Of a stretch of DNA of 64,000 nucleotides, positions 9,398 through 18,139 are shown one piece after another. The position numbers and the translations under genes were made by a program. The DNA comes from Blattabacterium sp. (Cryptocercus kyebangensis) (GTDB lineage: Bacteria > Bacteroidota > Bacteroidia > Flavobacteriales > Blattabacteriaceae). Location of the stretch: assembly GCF_003226855.1 (NCBI RefSeq), contig NZ_CP029820.1, positions 359,501-423,500 of the forward strand, in the 5' to 3' direction. Positions within the stretch are counted from its first letter, which is position 1, and each line of letters opens with the position of its first letter. The notes beneath the pieces are model-generated. The model was not told where the DNA came from. It made no database searches and saw nothing but the letters and a program-made list of their open reading frames with translations.

Positions 9398-9769
9398 ATG
9401 AAAAAAGAATTTATACGAGAATTTCATATTAATTGGAATAAAGTAATTGTATATATACAAAATCATTTTTACATAAAAGAAAAAATTAATCCTATTGGGA
9501 TTATTTACCTTATAGGTATTCAAGTTCTAGGCAAAGGTATAAATAGATTTTTTAAAAGAGAAGAAAAAATAAATATTTTGCATATTGCAATATGTAGAAT
9601 TTTAGAACCTTTTGGTTATTACGTATTTATTGGTAGGGATCGAGAAGGATGGCCACATTATTTATTGAAAAAAAATTATTCCTTTTTAAAAAAGGAAGAA
9701 AAATATTTTTTAATTAAAAAAGCAATCATTCGTTATATGATTGAAGAAAATATTCTTGATGATATTTAG
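9398..9769 (+). CDS. Conserved Bacteroidetes protein of unknown function
   Basis: A 123-residue, probably cytoplasmic protein divergent from cvpA and 21 bases before pheS. It contains YLIGIQVLGKGINRF, HIAICRILEPFGYYVFIGRD and GWPHYLLKK, a pattern I associate with a widespread uncharacterised Bacteroidetes family, often near cvpA or pheS. There are no membrane segments or catalytic motifs that I can name. Retention of an intact frame in so reduced a genome suggests selection. No function is offered. Confidence 0.7.
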   Translation: MKKEFIREFHINWNKVIVYIQNHFYIKEKINPIGIIYLIGIQVLGKGINRFFKREEKINILHIAICRILEPFGYYVFIGRDREGWPHYLLKKNYSFLKKEEKYFLIKKAIIRYMIEENILDDI

Positions 9770-9790
9770 AAAAATAAATAATCATATTTT

Positions 9791-10786
9791 ATGGATAATA
9801 AAATGAATAAAATCAAAGAAGAAATAAAAATTTTTCAGGCTAAAAAATATGAAGATTTAGAAGAATTCAGAATTAAATTTTTGGGTAAAAAAAAAGGAAT
9901 TTTAACGATTCTATTTAAAGAATTAAAAAAAATACCCATTCATAAAAGGAAATTTTATGGTAAAATAATCAATGATTTAAAAAAAAAGGTTCAAGAAAAA
10001 ATACAAATGAATCATCCCAAAAATTTTCTTAGAAAGGAAAATATCTTAAATTTTGATCCTACAGTTCCAGGAAAATCTATAGAAATAGGATCTCTACATC
10101 CTATATCTATTCTAAAGAATAGAATTATAAACATTTTTAGAAAAATAGGTTTTTCTTATGTAGAAGGTCCTGAAATTGAAAACGATTGGCATAATTTTAC
10201 GGCTTTAAATTTTCCTATAGATCACCCATCAAGAGATATGCAGGATACATTTTTTATACACAAAAATCCAGATATTTTGTTACGTACACATACTTCTTCT
10301 GTTCAAATACGATATATGAAAAAAAATTGTCCCCCTTTTCGTATTTTATCTATAGGAAAAGTATATAGAAATGAAACAATTTCCTCACGTTCCCATTTTA
10401 TGTTTCACCAAGCAGAATGTTTTTCTATAGATAAAAAAGTATCTTTTTCAGATCTAAAAAAAACCATTCAGTATTTAATAAAATCTCTTTTTGGAGAAGT
10501 AAAAATAAGATTCCGTCCTTCCTATTTTCCATTTACAGAACCTAGTGCTGAAGTGGATATCTATTGTAAAAATAAGAATAATACAGGATGGTTAGAGATC
10601 ATGGGATGTGGGATGATAGATCCAAAAGTATTGAAAAACGTAAATATTGATTCAGAAATTTATTCTGGATTTGCTTTTGGAGTAGGCATAGAAAGAATTG
10701 CTATACTGATTTATCAAATCTATGATATTCGACTTTTTTTTGATAACGATATTCGTTTTTTAAGACAATTTCAAAGTGATTTTTAA
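9791..10786 (+). CDS. pheS: Phenylalanine--tRNA ligase alpha subunit
   Basis: Class II aminoacyl-tRNA synthetase subunit that, with PheT, charges tRNA-Phe. The 331-residue product has an N-terminal coiled-coil region (residues 1-90), motif 2 ([20 protein letters not shown]), the Phe-binding [12 protein letters not shown] and [11 protein letters not shown], and motif 3 ([14 protein letters not shown]) near the C-terminus. E. coli PheS has 327 residues. ATG at 9791. pheT is not adjacent, so the two subunits are encoded apart. The gene ends 5 bases before the convergent rlmB. Confidence 0.96.
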   Translation: MDNKMNKIKEEIKIFQAKKYEDLEEFRIKFLGKKKGILTILFKELKKIPIHKRKFYGKIINDLKKKVQEKIQMNHPKNFLRKENILNFDPTVPGKSIEIGSLHPISILKNRIINIFRKIGFSYVEGPEIENDWHNFTALNFPIDHPSRDMQDTFFIHKNPDILLRTHTSSVQIRYMKKNCPPFRILSIGKVYRNETISSRSHFMFHQAECFSIDKKVSFSDLKKTIQYLIKSLFGEVKIRFRPSYFPFTEPSAEVDIYCKNKNNTGWLEIMGCGMIDPKVLKNVNIDSEIYSGFAFGVGIERIAILIYQIYDIRLFFDNDIRFLRQFQSDF

Positions 10787-10791
10787 ATGAT

Positions 10792-11553
10792 TCATTTTAT
10801 TAATGAATATTTTTTTCTTTGTCGTACTACTTCATATAAAATGATTCCACATGCTACAGAAACATTTAAAGAAGATATTCCTTGTATTGCTGGTATTTTT
10901 GCCTTTTCATAGGAAAGTTCTAAATATTTATGGGAAATTCCATTTTCCTCATTTCCTAGGATTAAAGCAGTAGGAAATGAAAAATCAATATCATACCAAT
11001 ATTTATTAGATTTTTCTGTAGCTGAAACAATTTTTAATCCAGATTTAATCAAATATTCTATAGTTTTTCCAATATTTTTTTCTTTACATATCGGAACTTT
11101 AAATAAAGCACCTGAAGAGGTCTTGATTGAATCAGATCCAATCATAGCCATCTCTTTTTTAGGAATTATGATAGAATCTACACCTGCACATACCGCAGTA
11201 CGAATGATAGATCCAAAATTTCTTACATCGGTAATACGATCTAAAATGAGCAAAAGTGGATTTTTTCCTTTTTCATAAAAAATAGGAAGCAAATCTTCTA
11301 TATGATAAGTTTTTATTGGTGAAAGAATTGCAAAAACTCCTTGATGATTTTTATTTTTCCATTGATCAAATTTTTTTTTTGAAACGGAGTGAATTTGGAT
11401 ATTATTTTTTTTGGAAAGATTTATTAATTTTTTTTTATAAGTATTAGATCCTTTTTCCCATCCTCTTTGAAAAAAGAGTTTTCTAATAGTAATTTTGGAT
11501 TGAATTGCTTCTATTAATGGATGTATTCCATAAATAACTTCTAATTTATTCAT
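10792..11553 (-). CDS. rlmB: TrmH-family rRNA methyltransferase, RlmB type
   Basis: SPOUT-class S-adenosylmethionine enzyme expected to 2'-O-methylate G2251 of 23S rRNA. Family motifs are ILDRITDVRNFGSIIRTA (motif 1), LILGNEENGIS (motif 2) and SLNVSVACGIILYEVVR (motif 3), after an N-terminal substrate-binding domain beginning NKLEVIYGIHPLIEAI. I use the ATG at 11553 (253 residues). The frame stays open to 11679, but the extra 42 residues are hydrophobic, do not belong to the family and overlap the upstream Holin-X-like gene. RlmB rather than TrmH or another paralogue is inferred from the domain layout. Confidence 0.88.
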   Translation of the reverse strand: MNKLEVIYGIHPLIEAIQSKITIRKLFFQRGWEKGSNTYKKKLINLSKKNNIQIHSVSKKKFDQWKNKNHQGVFAILSPIKTYHIEDLLPIFYEKGKNPLLLILDRITDVRNFGSIIRTAVCAGVDSIIIPKKEMAMIGSDSIKTSSGALFKVPICKEKNIGKTIEYLIKSGLKIVSATEKSNKYWYDIDFSFPTALILGNEENGISHKYLELSYEKAKIPAIQGISSLNVSVACGIILYEVVRQRKKYSLIK

Positions 11554-11560
11554 AATCTTT

Positions 11561-11878
11561 CTATTTCTTTTTATCAAAAATTTTAAAAAATAAATCTTTG
11601 ATAAAAAATCGTATAAAATCTTTACATAAAAAAAAGATAAAGAATAAAAGAAAAATATATAAAATAGTAATAATCCCAAATCCTAAAATATAATTTCCAA
11701 AATAATAGGATAGAAAAAAAGATAAAGAAAAACTTCCTAAAAAAAGAATCATTATGAAAAATATAAATAAACAAAAATTAAGAAAAATTTCTGTAATGAT
11801 GGAGACTAAAACTTTAGTTACTTCATTTTTAAAAAAGTTCAATTTTTTATTGATCAAATTTTTGATAAATGTGAACAT
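11561..11878 (-). CDS. Small membrane protein, Holin-X (phage holin superfamily III) type
   Basis: A 105-residue protein with an amphipathic N-terminus (residues 1-20) and two strongly hydrophobic segments (about 28-60 and 64-92), then a charged tail ending KIFDKKK. Size, topology and position just downstream of a YtxH-type gene match the Holin-X / DUF1469 envelope proteins found as such a pair in Bacteroidetes. Despite the family name there is no sign of phage here. It probably forms an operon with the upstream YtxH gene (14-base gap) and rlmB (7-base gap). Function is unknown. Confidence 0.62.
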   Translation of the reverse strand: MFTFIKNLINKKLNFFKNEVTKVLVSIITEIFLNFCLFIFFIMILFLGSFSLSFFLSYYFGNYILGFGIITILYIFLLFFIFFLCKDFIRFFIKDLFFKIFDKKK

Positions 11879-11892
11879 TAAAAAAAGAATTA

Positions 11893-12156
11893 TTAAGTCC
11901 CCAATTCCTCTTCTACTTTGTCTATTTTATCTATTTTATTTTTTTTCCATTTTGCTTCAATGTCAGATTTAATTTTATGTACTTTTTTTCCAATTTTTTT
12001 ACCTATTTCTTGTAAATTATCTCTTAATTCTTCTGTTTTCCCCCCTAGTATATTTCTAATTTTATTTTCTTTTCTTGTAGATAAAATAATTCCTACTATT
12101 AACCCTGCGATAGTTCCCAGAATCAATCCCCAAAAAAAACTTCCTCCTTTTTTCAT
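11893..12156 (-). CDS. YtxH-domain envelope protein
   Basis: An 87-residue protein: the start MKKGGSFFWGLILGTIAGLI is a glycine-rich single membrane segment, followed by a Lys/Glu-rich helix (residues 30-87) with apolipoprotein-like periodicity. This is the YtxH layout (PF12732); family members are often stress-linked, but no specific role is established for this one. ATG at 12156. It is divergent from murB and lies upstream of the Holin-X-like gene, with which it is probably co-transcribed. Confidence 0.72.
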   Translation of the reverse strand: MKKGGSFFWGLILGTIAGLIVGIILSTRKENKIRNILGGKTEELRDNLQEIGKKIGKKVHKIKSDIEAKWKKNKIDKIDKVEEELGT

Positions 12157-12242
12157 AAAAAAAACAATTTTATATTTATAGATAAATTTACAATATTTAC
12201 GTACAAAATGGTATTTGTGAATATATGAAAATATTTTTCTAT

Positions 12243-13268
12243 ATGTTAGATATTAAAAAAAATTTTTCTCTCAAAAATTTTAATACATTTGGAATAAATG
12301 TTTATGCACATTATTTTGTAAATGTGAAGAGTCTAGAAGATATAAAAAAAACTTTTTGTATATATCCATACATTCCTAAATTTTTTTTGGGAAATGGAAG
12401 TAATATTCTTTTTTTAAAAAATTATTATCAAGGACTAGTAATAAAAATGGGAATAAAAGGGAAGAAAGTGATGAAGGAAAACAATTCTCAAGTCATTGTT
12501 AAAGCTTTTGCTGGAGAAAATTGGAATGAATTTGTAGATTGGACTATAAAAAAAGGATTCAATGGATTAGAAAATTTATCGTTTATTCCTGGTACAGTTG
12601 GAGCCGCCCCAATTCAAAATATTGGAGCGTATGGATCAGAAGTAAAGGATACTTTATTAGAAGTCCAAGTATATGACCTTTATAGTGGTATAATACGAAA
12701 GTTTACACGAGAAGAATGTAAACTAGAATATCGAAATTCTTTTTTTAAGAATCCACATTCTAGAAATAAATTTTTGGTTTTATCTGTTTCTTTTCTATTA
12801 AGGAAAAAATATAAAAAATTGAATATTTACTCCATTGAAATTCAAAAAGAATTAAAATACATGAATGTAAAAAAACCTAATCCTTACGATTTAAGGAAGG
12901 CTATCTTTAATATTAGAAATAGAAAACTTCCAAATCCAAAAAAAATTGGAAATGCTGGTAGTTTTTTTATGAATCCTATAGTAGGAATATTTGATTTAAA
13001 AAAATTACAATCTCAATATCCCAATATTATTGGATTTTTTATTTCTAAAAATAAAGTAAAAATATCTGCTAGTTCCTTGATTGAAACAATAGGATGGAAA
13101 GGGAAAAAAATAGGAGATGTTGGGGTTTATGAAAAAAAACCTATAGTTTTAGTAAACTATGGGAAAGCTAGTGGAATGGATGTTTATTATTTTTCAGAAA
13201 AAATAACGAAAAAAATCAAAAAAAAGTTAGGTATTGTGTTATCAAAAGAAGTAAATATCATACAGTAA
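12243..13268 (+). CDS. murB: UDP-N-acetylenolpyruvoylglucosamine reductase
   Basis: FAD enzyme that reduces UDP-GlcNAc-enolpyruvate to UDP-MurNAc, the second committed step of peptidoglycan synthesis. FAD-binding motifs FLGNGSNILFL and FIPGTVGAAPIQNIGAYGSEV are present. Catalytic positions are kept: Arg in EYRNSFFKN, Ser in GNAGSFFMNP and the C-terminal Glu in LSKEVNII (E. coli R159, S229, E325), making it a type I MurB. The ATG at 12243 begins MLDIKKNFSLKNFNTFGI, which fits the family. An in-frame ATG at 12225 would add six hydrophobic residues and cannot be excluded. It lies outside the dcw cluster. Confidence 0.94.
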   Translation: MLDIKKNFSLKNFNTFGINVYAHYFVNVKSLEDIKKTFCIYPYIPKFFLGNGSNILFLKNYYQGLVIKMGIKGKKVMKENNSQVIVKAFAGENWNEFVDWTIKKGFNGLENLSFIPGTVGAAPIQNIGAYGSEVKDTLLEVQVYDLYSGIIRKFTREECKLEYRNSFFKNPHSRNKFLVLSVSFLLRKKYKKLNIYSIEIQKELKYMNVKKPNPYDLRKAIFNIRNRKLPNPKKIGNAGSFFMNPIVGIFDLKKLQSQYPNIIGFFISKNKVKISASSLIETIGWKGKKIGDVGVYEKKPIVLVNYGKASGMDVYYFSEKITKKIKKKLGIVLSKEVNIIQ

Positions 13269-13274
13269 AAAATA

Positions 13275-13292
13275 CTAAAAAAATTTTTTTAG
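13275..13292 (+). terminator. A/T palindrome after murB
   Basis: A perfect 18-base palindrome, CT then seven A, seven T, AG, lies 7 bases after the murB stop and could fold as a weak hairpin whose 3' arm is a T-run. It has almost no G/C, so termination activity is doubtful. Confidence 0.3.
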
Positions 13293-13417
13293 ATAAATTT
13301 TCTTAATAAAAAAAAAGGTAACAATCTTCTATCAATAGAATCATTTTCTTTTTTTTTATTTCTTATCTTATAAATATTCTATTAAAGAATACAGAAATTG
13401 AAAAAAAAATTTAATCT

Positions 13418-14221
13418 ATGTCAATAACTTTAGAAGAAAAATCGACCAAATATATACAAAAAAAAATCAAAGAAAAACCTGATTTTGGGATAATATTATT
13501 GGAAAATCAGTTTAATAAACTGGTAGAAGAAATAAAAAATCCTATATATATTTCTTACGAAGAAATTCCAAATTTTAAGAAAATAAATTTCTATGGAAAA
13601 TTTATTTTCGGAGAAATAGAAAATAAAAAAGTTATTTTTTCAATAGAACCATTTTATGAAAATGGAGAGATTCCTTTTTCTATTATAATTTTTAAAAATA
13701 TTGGAGTAGATAAATTAATATTGATTAATATTTCTGGAGGAGTAAATCCAAATTATAAAATGGGTGACGTAATTTTGGTAAAAGATCATATCAATCTTTT
13801 TCCAGAAAATCCTAAAATAAGAAAACTTATAGAAAAAAAGAATAAGTTTTTTTGGATTACTGAGCTATATGATCAAAAGATGCTGGAAATGGCAGAAAAT
13901 ATTTCAATGAATCATAATATAATCATACAAAAAGGGATATATGTAGCATTTCCATATCCAAATTATAAAACTTCTGCAGAACAGGCCATGATACGATCTA
14001 TGGGAGGAGATAGTGTTGGAATGAATATCATTTCATATGTAATAACAGCTAGATGTATGAATCTACGCGTTTTTTTTCTATCCATTATGGTTGAATTATG
14101 TGAAAATAATGAGTCTCCTTCCGATTCCATAAATTTTTTGACCCCCTTTTTTTATGAAACCGAAAAATCTATGCCTATTCTAATATTAATTTTCAAAGAA
14201 TTTATAAAACTTTGTTCCTAG
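13418..14221 (+). CDS. Purine nucleoside phosphorylase homologue, active site apparently lost
   Basis: The 267-residue product aligns by eye along the whole PNP (inosine/guanosine phosphorylase) fold: GVDKLILINISGGVNPNYKM, GDVILVKDHINLFPENP and GGDSVGMN are clear family blocks. Residues that make the enzyme work are changed. The phosphate loop GTGLGG is LENQFN (28-33). The RFHYYEG phosphate/ribose loop is EPFYENG (77-83) without Arg or His. GPNxET is YPNYKT (180-185), so the base-binding Glu is Lys. GMST is GMNI (201-204). The Asn/Asp of ITN/ITD is Glu (residue 226). The frame is nevertheless intact with native-looking codon use. It stands alone between murB and the convergent mrp. It may be a decaying gene, or a protein kept for another role. 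Confidence 0.75.
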   Translation: MSITLEEKSTKYIQKKIKEKPDFGIILLENQFNKLVEEIKNPIYISYEEIPNFKKINFYGKFIFGEIENKKVIFSIEPFYENGEIPFSIIIFKNIGVDKLILINISGGVNPNYKMGDVILVKDHINLFPENPKIRKLIEKKNKFFWITELYDQKMLEMAENISMNHNIIIQKGIYVAFPYPNYKTSAEQAMIRSMGGDSVGMNIISYVITARCMNLRVFFLSIMVELCENNESPSDSINFLTPFFYETEKSMPILILIFKEFIKLCS

Positions 14222-14242
14222 AATCAATTTAGTAAAAATTTT

Positions 14243-15277
14243 TTAGGGTAATTTTTTTATTATATTTTTCGTTATTTTTTCAAAAATTTTTCTTATTTGA
14301 TCGTTTTCTAAAACAACTGGGATCCCTAAATCAGAATATTCTCGTATGGTTTGTAACATAGGAATCTCTCCAAGAAAGAAAATATCCATTTTTTTGGAAA
14401 AGTTTTTCACTCCGTTTTTTCCAAAAAAATATTTTTTTTCTTGGGTTTCTTTTTCAAGAAAAAAAGACATATTTTCTATTATTCCAAGTATTGGAACTTG
14501 AATGGATCTAATACGAAACATCCCTACAGATCTATGTACATCCGATAAAGCAATTTTTTGAGGTGTACTAACGAGAATAATTCCTTTTAATGGGATATCT
14601 TGTAAAATAGATAAATGAATATCCCCTGTTCCTGGAGGTAAATCTATAATTAAAAAATCTAAGTATCCCCAATCCGTATCATGAACAAATTGTCTTAAAG
14701 CCTTAGTAGCCATTGGTCCCCTCCAAACCACAGCTTGTCCAGATTTTGAAAAAAAACCTAAAGATAGAATTTTAACTCCATAACTAGTGATAGGATTCAT
14801 TACATAAGAATTATTCTTCTTTTGTAGAAGAGAAGAATGTACCTTATCTTCTTCTAAGTTAAACATTAATGGAATGGAAGGACCATAAATATCGGCATCT
14901 AATAACCCAACATGAAACCCCATCTTTACTAAAGATACGGCTATATTGGTTGCAATCGTAGATTTTCCAACCCCTCCTTTTCCAGAAGCTACGGCTATTA
15001 TATTTTTTATCCCAGGTATTTTTTTATCAGTATTTTCTAATTTTATTTCTATTTTTAAACGTATTTTTTTTGTATCTACATCTTTATATTTTATAGCTTG
15101 TAAAATATCTTTTTTTAATGTTTTTTTTATATGCATAGTCGGATGGGATAAACTTATATGTATTCTTATTTCATCCTTAAATACATCTATTTTTTTTACT
15201 ATTCCAGACTCAATAATATTTTTTTTATTTTCAAGAATAAAAACATTTTCTAATGCTTCCGAAATTTTTTGTTTCAT
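14243..15277 (-). CDS. mrp: Mrp/ApbC-type iron-sulfur cluster carrier ATPase
   Basis: P-loop NTPase of the Mrp/NBP35 family that binds and delivers Fe-S clusters. Residues 1-80 form a MIP18/DUF59-like domain. Then comes the deviant Walker A GKGGVGKST (residues 99-107), DADIYGPSIP, and FLIIDLPPGTGDIHL. The C-terminal part has GIIENMSFF followed by KYFFGKNG. The CxxC seen in many Mrp proteins after ENM is absent, which is common in Bacteroidetes members. The 344-residue length fits. ATG at 15277. It is divergent from the phosphopantetheinyl transferase gene. Confidence 0.88.
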   Translation of the reverse strand: MKQKISEALENVFILENKKNIIESGIVKKIDVFKDEIRIHISLSHPTMHIKKTLKKDILQAIKYKDVDTKKIRLKIEIKLENTDKKIPGIKNIIAVASGKGGVGKSTIATNIAVSLVKMGFHVGLLDADIYGPSIPLMFNLEEDKVHSSLLQKKNNSYVMNPITSYGVKILSLGFFSKSGQAVVWRGPMATKALRQFVHDTDWGYLDFLIIDLPPGTGDIHLSILQDIPLKGIILVSTPQKIALSDVHRSVGMFRIRSIQVPILGIIENMSFFLEKETQEKKYFFGKNGVKNFSKKMDIFFLGEIPMLQTIREYSDLGIPVVLENDQIRKIFEKITKNIIKKLP

Positions 15278-15371
15278 ACAAAAAAATTATAATCCATATA
15301 TGGATATTTTTCACAATAGTACAAAAAAATAACTAGATTTAATTTTTATAATTTTTTTCACAAAGAAAAAT

Positions 15372-16016
15372 ATGTATTTTTTCCCTATGTTCATTTTGAA
15401 TAAATTTCATCCTCTCCATACGAAGATTATAGTTTTTAGATGCCCACATCTAAAAACTATGCTTTTGGAACAATTTCTTTTTTCTGATAAAGACAGGAAG
15501 TTTTTTTTATCTTTATCAGAAAAAAGAAAAAAAGAATTTTTAGGAGTACGTTACGCCCTAAGACATATAGGGATCAACATGAATCTTTTTTATAATGAAA
15601 AAAGAAAGCCTTTTCTTTTTCCTAAAGGAAAGTATATTTCTTTAAGTCATTCTTTTGAATTAATTGCTATAGCAATTAGTTACTATCATATAGGTATAGA
15701 TATAGAAAAATTACGAAAAGATAAAAAGATAATAAAAGTAAGAAAAAAATTCATTAGAAATGATGAATCAGTTTTTATTCACCCTAATTACGAAGAAGAT
15801 TATCTTCATATCATATGGGGAATTAAAGAAAGTTTATATAAATTAGAAGGGGGACCATCCTCAAATTTTTTAACTCACTATAGAGTTTCTCCTTTTTGCC
15901 TAAAAAAGGATTCTCGCATATCCTGTTGGATTATGAAAGATTCCTATAGTAAAAGATTTTCTGCTTTTTATAGAAAAATAGATGACCATTACCTAGTTTA
16001 TATTATAGATAAATAA
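15372..16016 (+). CDS. 4'-phosphopantetheinyl transferase superfamily protein
   Basis: Transfers the 4'-phosphopantetheine arm of CoA to a carrier protein, most likely acyl carrier protein for fatty-acid synthesis. Family motifs are present: SLSHS (residues 90-94), the Mg-binding GIDIEK (Asp110, Glu112) and WGIKESLYK (Trp149, Lys152, Glu153). The 214-residue length is Sfp-like rather than the 120-residue AcpS type. The first 160 bases of the coding region carry two perfect inverted repeats described in the findings; they do not break the frame, and LSEKRKKEFLGVRYALR just beyond matches the family. pnuC follows 12 bases downstream. Confidence 0.82.
   Translation: MYFFPMFILNKFHPLHTKIIVFRCPHLKTMLLEQFLFSDKDRKFFLSLSEKRKKEFLGVRYALRHIGINMNLFYNEKRKPFLFPKGKYISLSHSFELIAIAISYYHIGIDIEKLRKDKKIIKVRKKFIRNDESVFIHPNYEEDYLHIIWGIKESLYKLEGGPSSNFLTHYRVSPFCLKKDSRISCWIMKDSYSKRFSAFYRKIDDHYLVYIIDK
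15429..15460. repeat. Perfect inverted repeat, 14 bp arms, 4 base loop
   Basis: Left arm 15429-15442 (ATAGTTTTTAGATG) is exactly complementary to right arm 15447-15460, with CCCA as loop. It lies within codons 20-30 of the phosphopantetheinyl transferase gene. Confidence 0.95.
15474..15529. repeat. Perfect inverted repeat, 20 bp arms, 16 base loop
   Basis: Left arm 15474-15493 is exactly complementary to right arm 15510-15529 (core CTGATAAAGA / TCTTTATCAG plus flanking T/A runs). It starts 13 bases after the previous hairpin and lies in the same coding region. Confidence 0.95.
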
Positions 16017-16028
16017 ATAGAATTTAGG

Positions 16029-16655
16029 ATGAATGAATGGATAAATATGTTTTTATCCCCTTATCATAATAAGAGTTGGGGTTATATCATTTTAGAATTA
16101 ACAGCTGTAATATTTAGTATATTTAGTGTAATATTTGCACAAAGAAATAATATATGGTTATATCCAATAGGAATATTTAGTACCATTATATACAGTTATT
16201 TAACTTTTGTAAGTTTTCTTTATGGAGATTTTATCATCAATATATATTATACAGGAATGGGGTTTTATGGATGGTATGTATGGATCTACAAAAAGTATAA
16301 AAAAAAACAAAAAATTCCTATAACCTATTCCGATAAAAAAGATTATTTCTATACAGCTTTATTTTTTGTATCAACTTGTATTTTCAGTATAACGGTTTAT
16401 TCTTTAAATGGAAAACTTAAAACCAATTACGATTGGATGGATGTATTTACAACGGGGGTATTTTTTTCTGGAATGTATCAAATGGCTATGAAAAAAGTAG
16501 AAAATTGGATATTTTGGATAGTTGGAAACATAATTTCTGTTCCTCTTTATTTTTTTAAAGGTCTTATATTAACGGGTTTCTTATTTATTTTTCTAGCAGG
16601 ATTGGCCATAGTAGGTTATTTTATTTGGAAAAAAGAAGCACTAATAACTAAATAA
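16029..16655 (+). CDS. pnuC: Nicotinamide riboside / NMN transporter PnuC
   Basis: Inner-membrane facilitator for the NAD precursor nicotinamide riboside (formerly described for NMN). The 208-residue product has about seven hydrophobic segments and the Trp/Tyr-rich PnuC core: NNIWLYPIGIFSTIIYSYL, YYTGMGFYGWYVW, and MDVFTTGVFFSGMYQMAMKK followed by ENWIFWIVGNIISVPLY. The GMGFYGWY and ENWxFWI stretches are typical of the family. ATG at 16029, preceded by TTTAGG. It suggests salvage of NAD precursors from the host. It converges on hisS. Confidence 0.9.
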   Translation: MNEWINMFLSPYHNKSWGYIILELTAVIFSIFSVIFAQRNNIWLYPIGIFSTIIYSYLTFVSFLYGDFIINIYYTGMGFYGWYVWIYKKYKKKQKIPITYSDKKDYFYTALFFVSTCIFSITVYSLNGKLKTNYDWMDVFTTGVFFSGMYQMAMKKVENWIFWIVGNIISVPLYFFKGLILTGFLFIFLAGLAIVGYFIWKKEALITK

Positions 16656-16698
16656 AAGTCTATTTATTTTTATGTGTATTTTGTATTTATATGTTAAA

Positions 16699-18117
16699 TT
16701 AAGAGGAATTCTTCCTTAATTGATGAAAAAAATCATTGATATTATCATATTCTATTTCTACTCTTTTTTTTATATTTTTTACCCGTATTTTATTTTTTTC
16801 TATTTCATTTTTTCCTATACTAATAGTAAATGGAATATTATTATCGTTTGCATATCTAAATTGTTTATTTATTTTCACAGCATTAGGATATAATTGAGTG
16901 GAAATTCCTTTTTTTCTCAAAAAATTGATCATATTATATGCATATAAAACCTCTTCATCTCCAAAATTAATAAACAATACTTTTGAAGGAGCACTAGAAA
17001 TATTTTGGAATAAATTTTCTTTTATCATAGATAAATAAATTCTATCTAATCCTAAAGATACCCCGACTCCAGAAAAGTTTTTCATTCCAAAAAAACTAGA
17101 TAATTGATCATATCTTCCTCCTCCTCCAATAGAATTTGGATGACTAGATTCCTTATTATTCTTTGGTAATATTTCAAATATAGTTCCTGTATAATAATTC
17201 ATCCCTCTAGCTAAAGAAATATTCCATTCTAACTTTGTCTTTTTTAAAGAAATATTTTTTATCTTTCTAAAGATAAAGCTAAGATCTTGTATTCCTTTTT
17301 TCCCTCTTTTAGAGTATTTTAATGCAAAAGTTAAAGATTCTATTTTTTTGGAAAAATTTTCTTTCATATCAAAAAAACAGGCTATTTTTTCAAAAGATTC
17401 GGAAGAAATACCTTTACTTAGCATTTCTTTTCTTACTATATGTCTTCCCATTTTATTCCATTTATCCAAAGAAGTAGTAAAATCTTTCCATAAATTATTT
17501 TCTATTCCAGAAATTTCTACTAATCCTCCTAAGATATCTCTATGATTAATATGGATTATTATAGGAAAATTTAATTTGGTAAAAATCTCGTCACATAGTT
17601 GAATTAATTCAATTTCTGGCCATAAAGATAAGGATTCGGTTCCTATCACATCTGCATCACATTGATAAAACTCTCTAAATCTTCCTTTTTGTGGTTTATC
17701 TGCACGCCATACAGGTTGTATTTGATATCTTTTAAAAGGAAAAAAAATTTCATTTCTATGCATCACTACATAACGTACAAAAGGGATCGTTAAATCATAT
17801 CTAAGTGCTTTATTGGATATATGTTCGGTCAATAATTTTTTAAAAAGATCAACTTTATTTTCTTTTTTTTTCATCAAAAAATCTGAAATTCCTTTTTTTA
17901 AAAAATTTCCTGAATGAAGTAACCTAAACATAAGGTAATCACCTTCTTTTCCATATTTTCCAATAAGGGTAGAAATATTTTCAAAAGAAGGGGTTTCTAT
18001 AGGATAGAAACCAAAAAGTTCAAATTCATTTTTAATAATTTGAATTAAATAGTTTCTTCTATTCATTTCCATGGATGAAAAATCTCTTGTTCCTTTTGGG
18101 ATACTAGGATTTTCCAT
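16699..18117 (-). CDS. hisS: Histidine--tRNA ligase
   Basis: Class II synthetase that charges tRNA-His. The 472-residue product has motif 1 around RRNYLIQIIKNEFELFGFYP, motif 2 in FQIQPVWRADKPQKGRFREF-like sequence followed by YQCDADVIGTESL, the histidine-specific LARGMNYYTGTIFE, motif 3 in GVGVSLGLDRIYLSM, and a C-terminal anticodon-binding domain from about residue 370. ATG at 18117, with ftsZ ending 22 bases upstream on the same strand, so it may be read from the end of the dcw cluster. Confidence 0.96.
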   Translation of the reverse strand: MENPSIPKGTRDFSSMEMNRRNYLIQIIKNEFELFGFYPIETPSFENISTLIGKYGKEGDYLMFRLLHSGNFLKKGISDFLMKKKENKVDLFKKLLTEHISNKALRYDLTIPFVRYVVMHRNEIFFPFKRYQIQPVWRADKPQKGRFREFYQCDADVIGTESLSLWPEIELIQLCDEIFTKLNFPIIIHINHRDILGGLVEISGIENNLWKDFTTSLDKWNKMGRHIVRKEMLSKGISSESFEKIACFFDMKENFSKKIESLTFALKYSKRGKKGIQDLSFIFRKIKNISLKKTKLEWNISLARGMNYYTGTIFEILPKNNKESSHPNSIGGGGRYDQLSSFFGMKNFSGVGVSLGLDRIYLSMIKENLFQNISSAPSKVLFINFGDEEVLYAYNMINFLRKKGISTQLYPNAVKINKQFRYANDNNIPFTISIGKNEIEKNKIRVKNIKKRVEIEYDNINDFFHQLRKNSS

Positions 18118-18139
18118 AAAAAATAAGGATATAGTTCAT

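Noticed and set aside
11554-11679. 42-residue N-terminal extension of rlmB
   Set aside because: Hydrophobic, overlaps the Holin-X-like gene in another frame, and not part of the family; MNKLEVIYG at 11553 is the normal start.
11561-11878. Phage lysis gene (holin)
   Set aside because: The Holin-X family is a chromosomal envelope family, no phage genes are near, and the pairing with YtxH is a normal Bacteroidetes arrangement.
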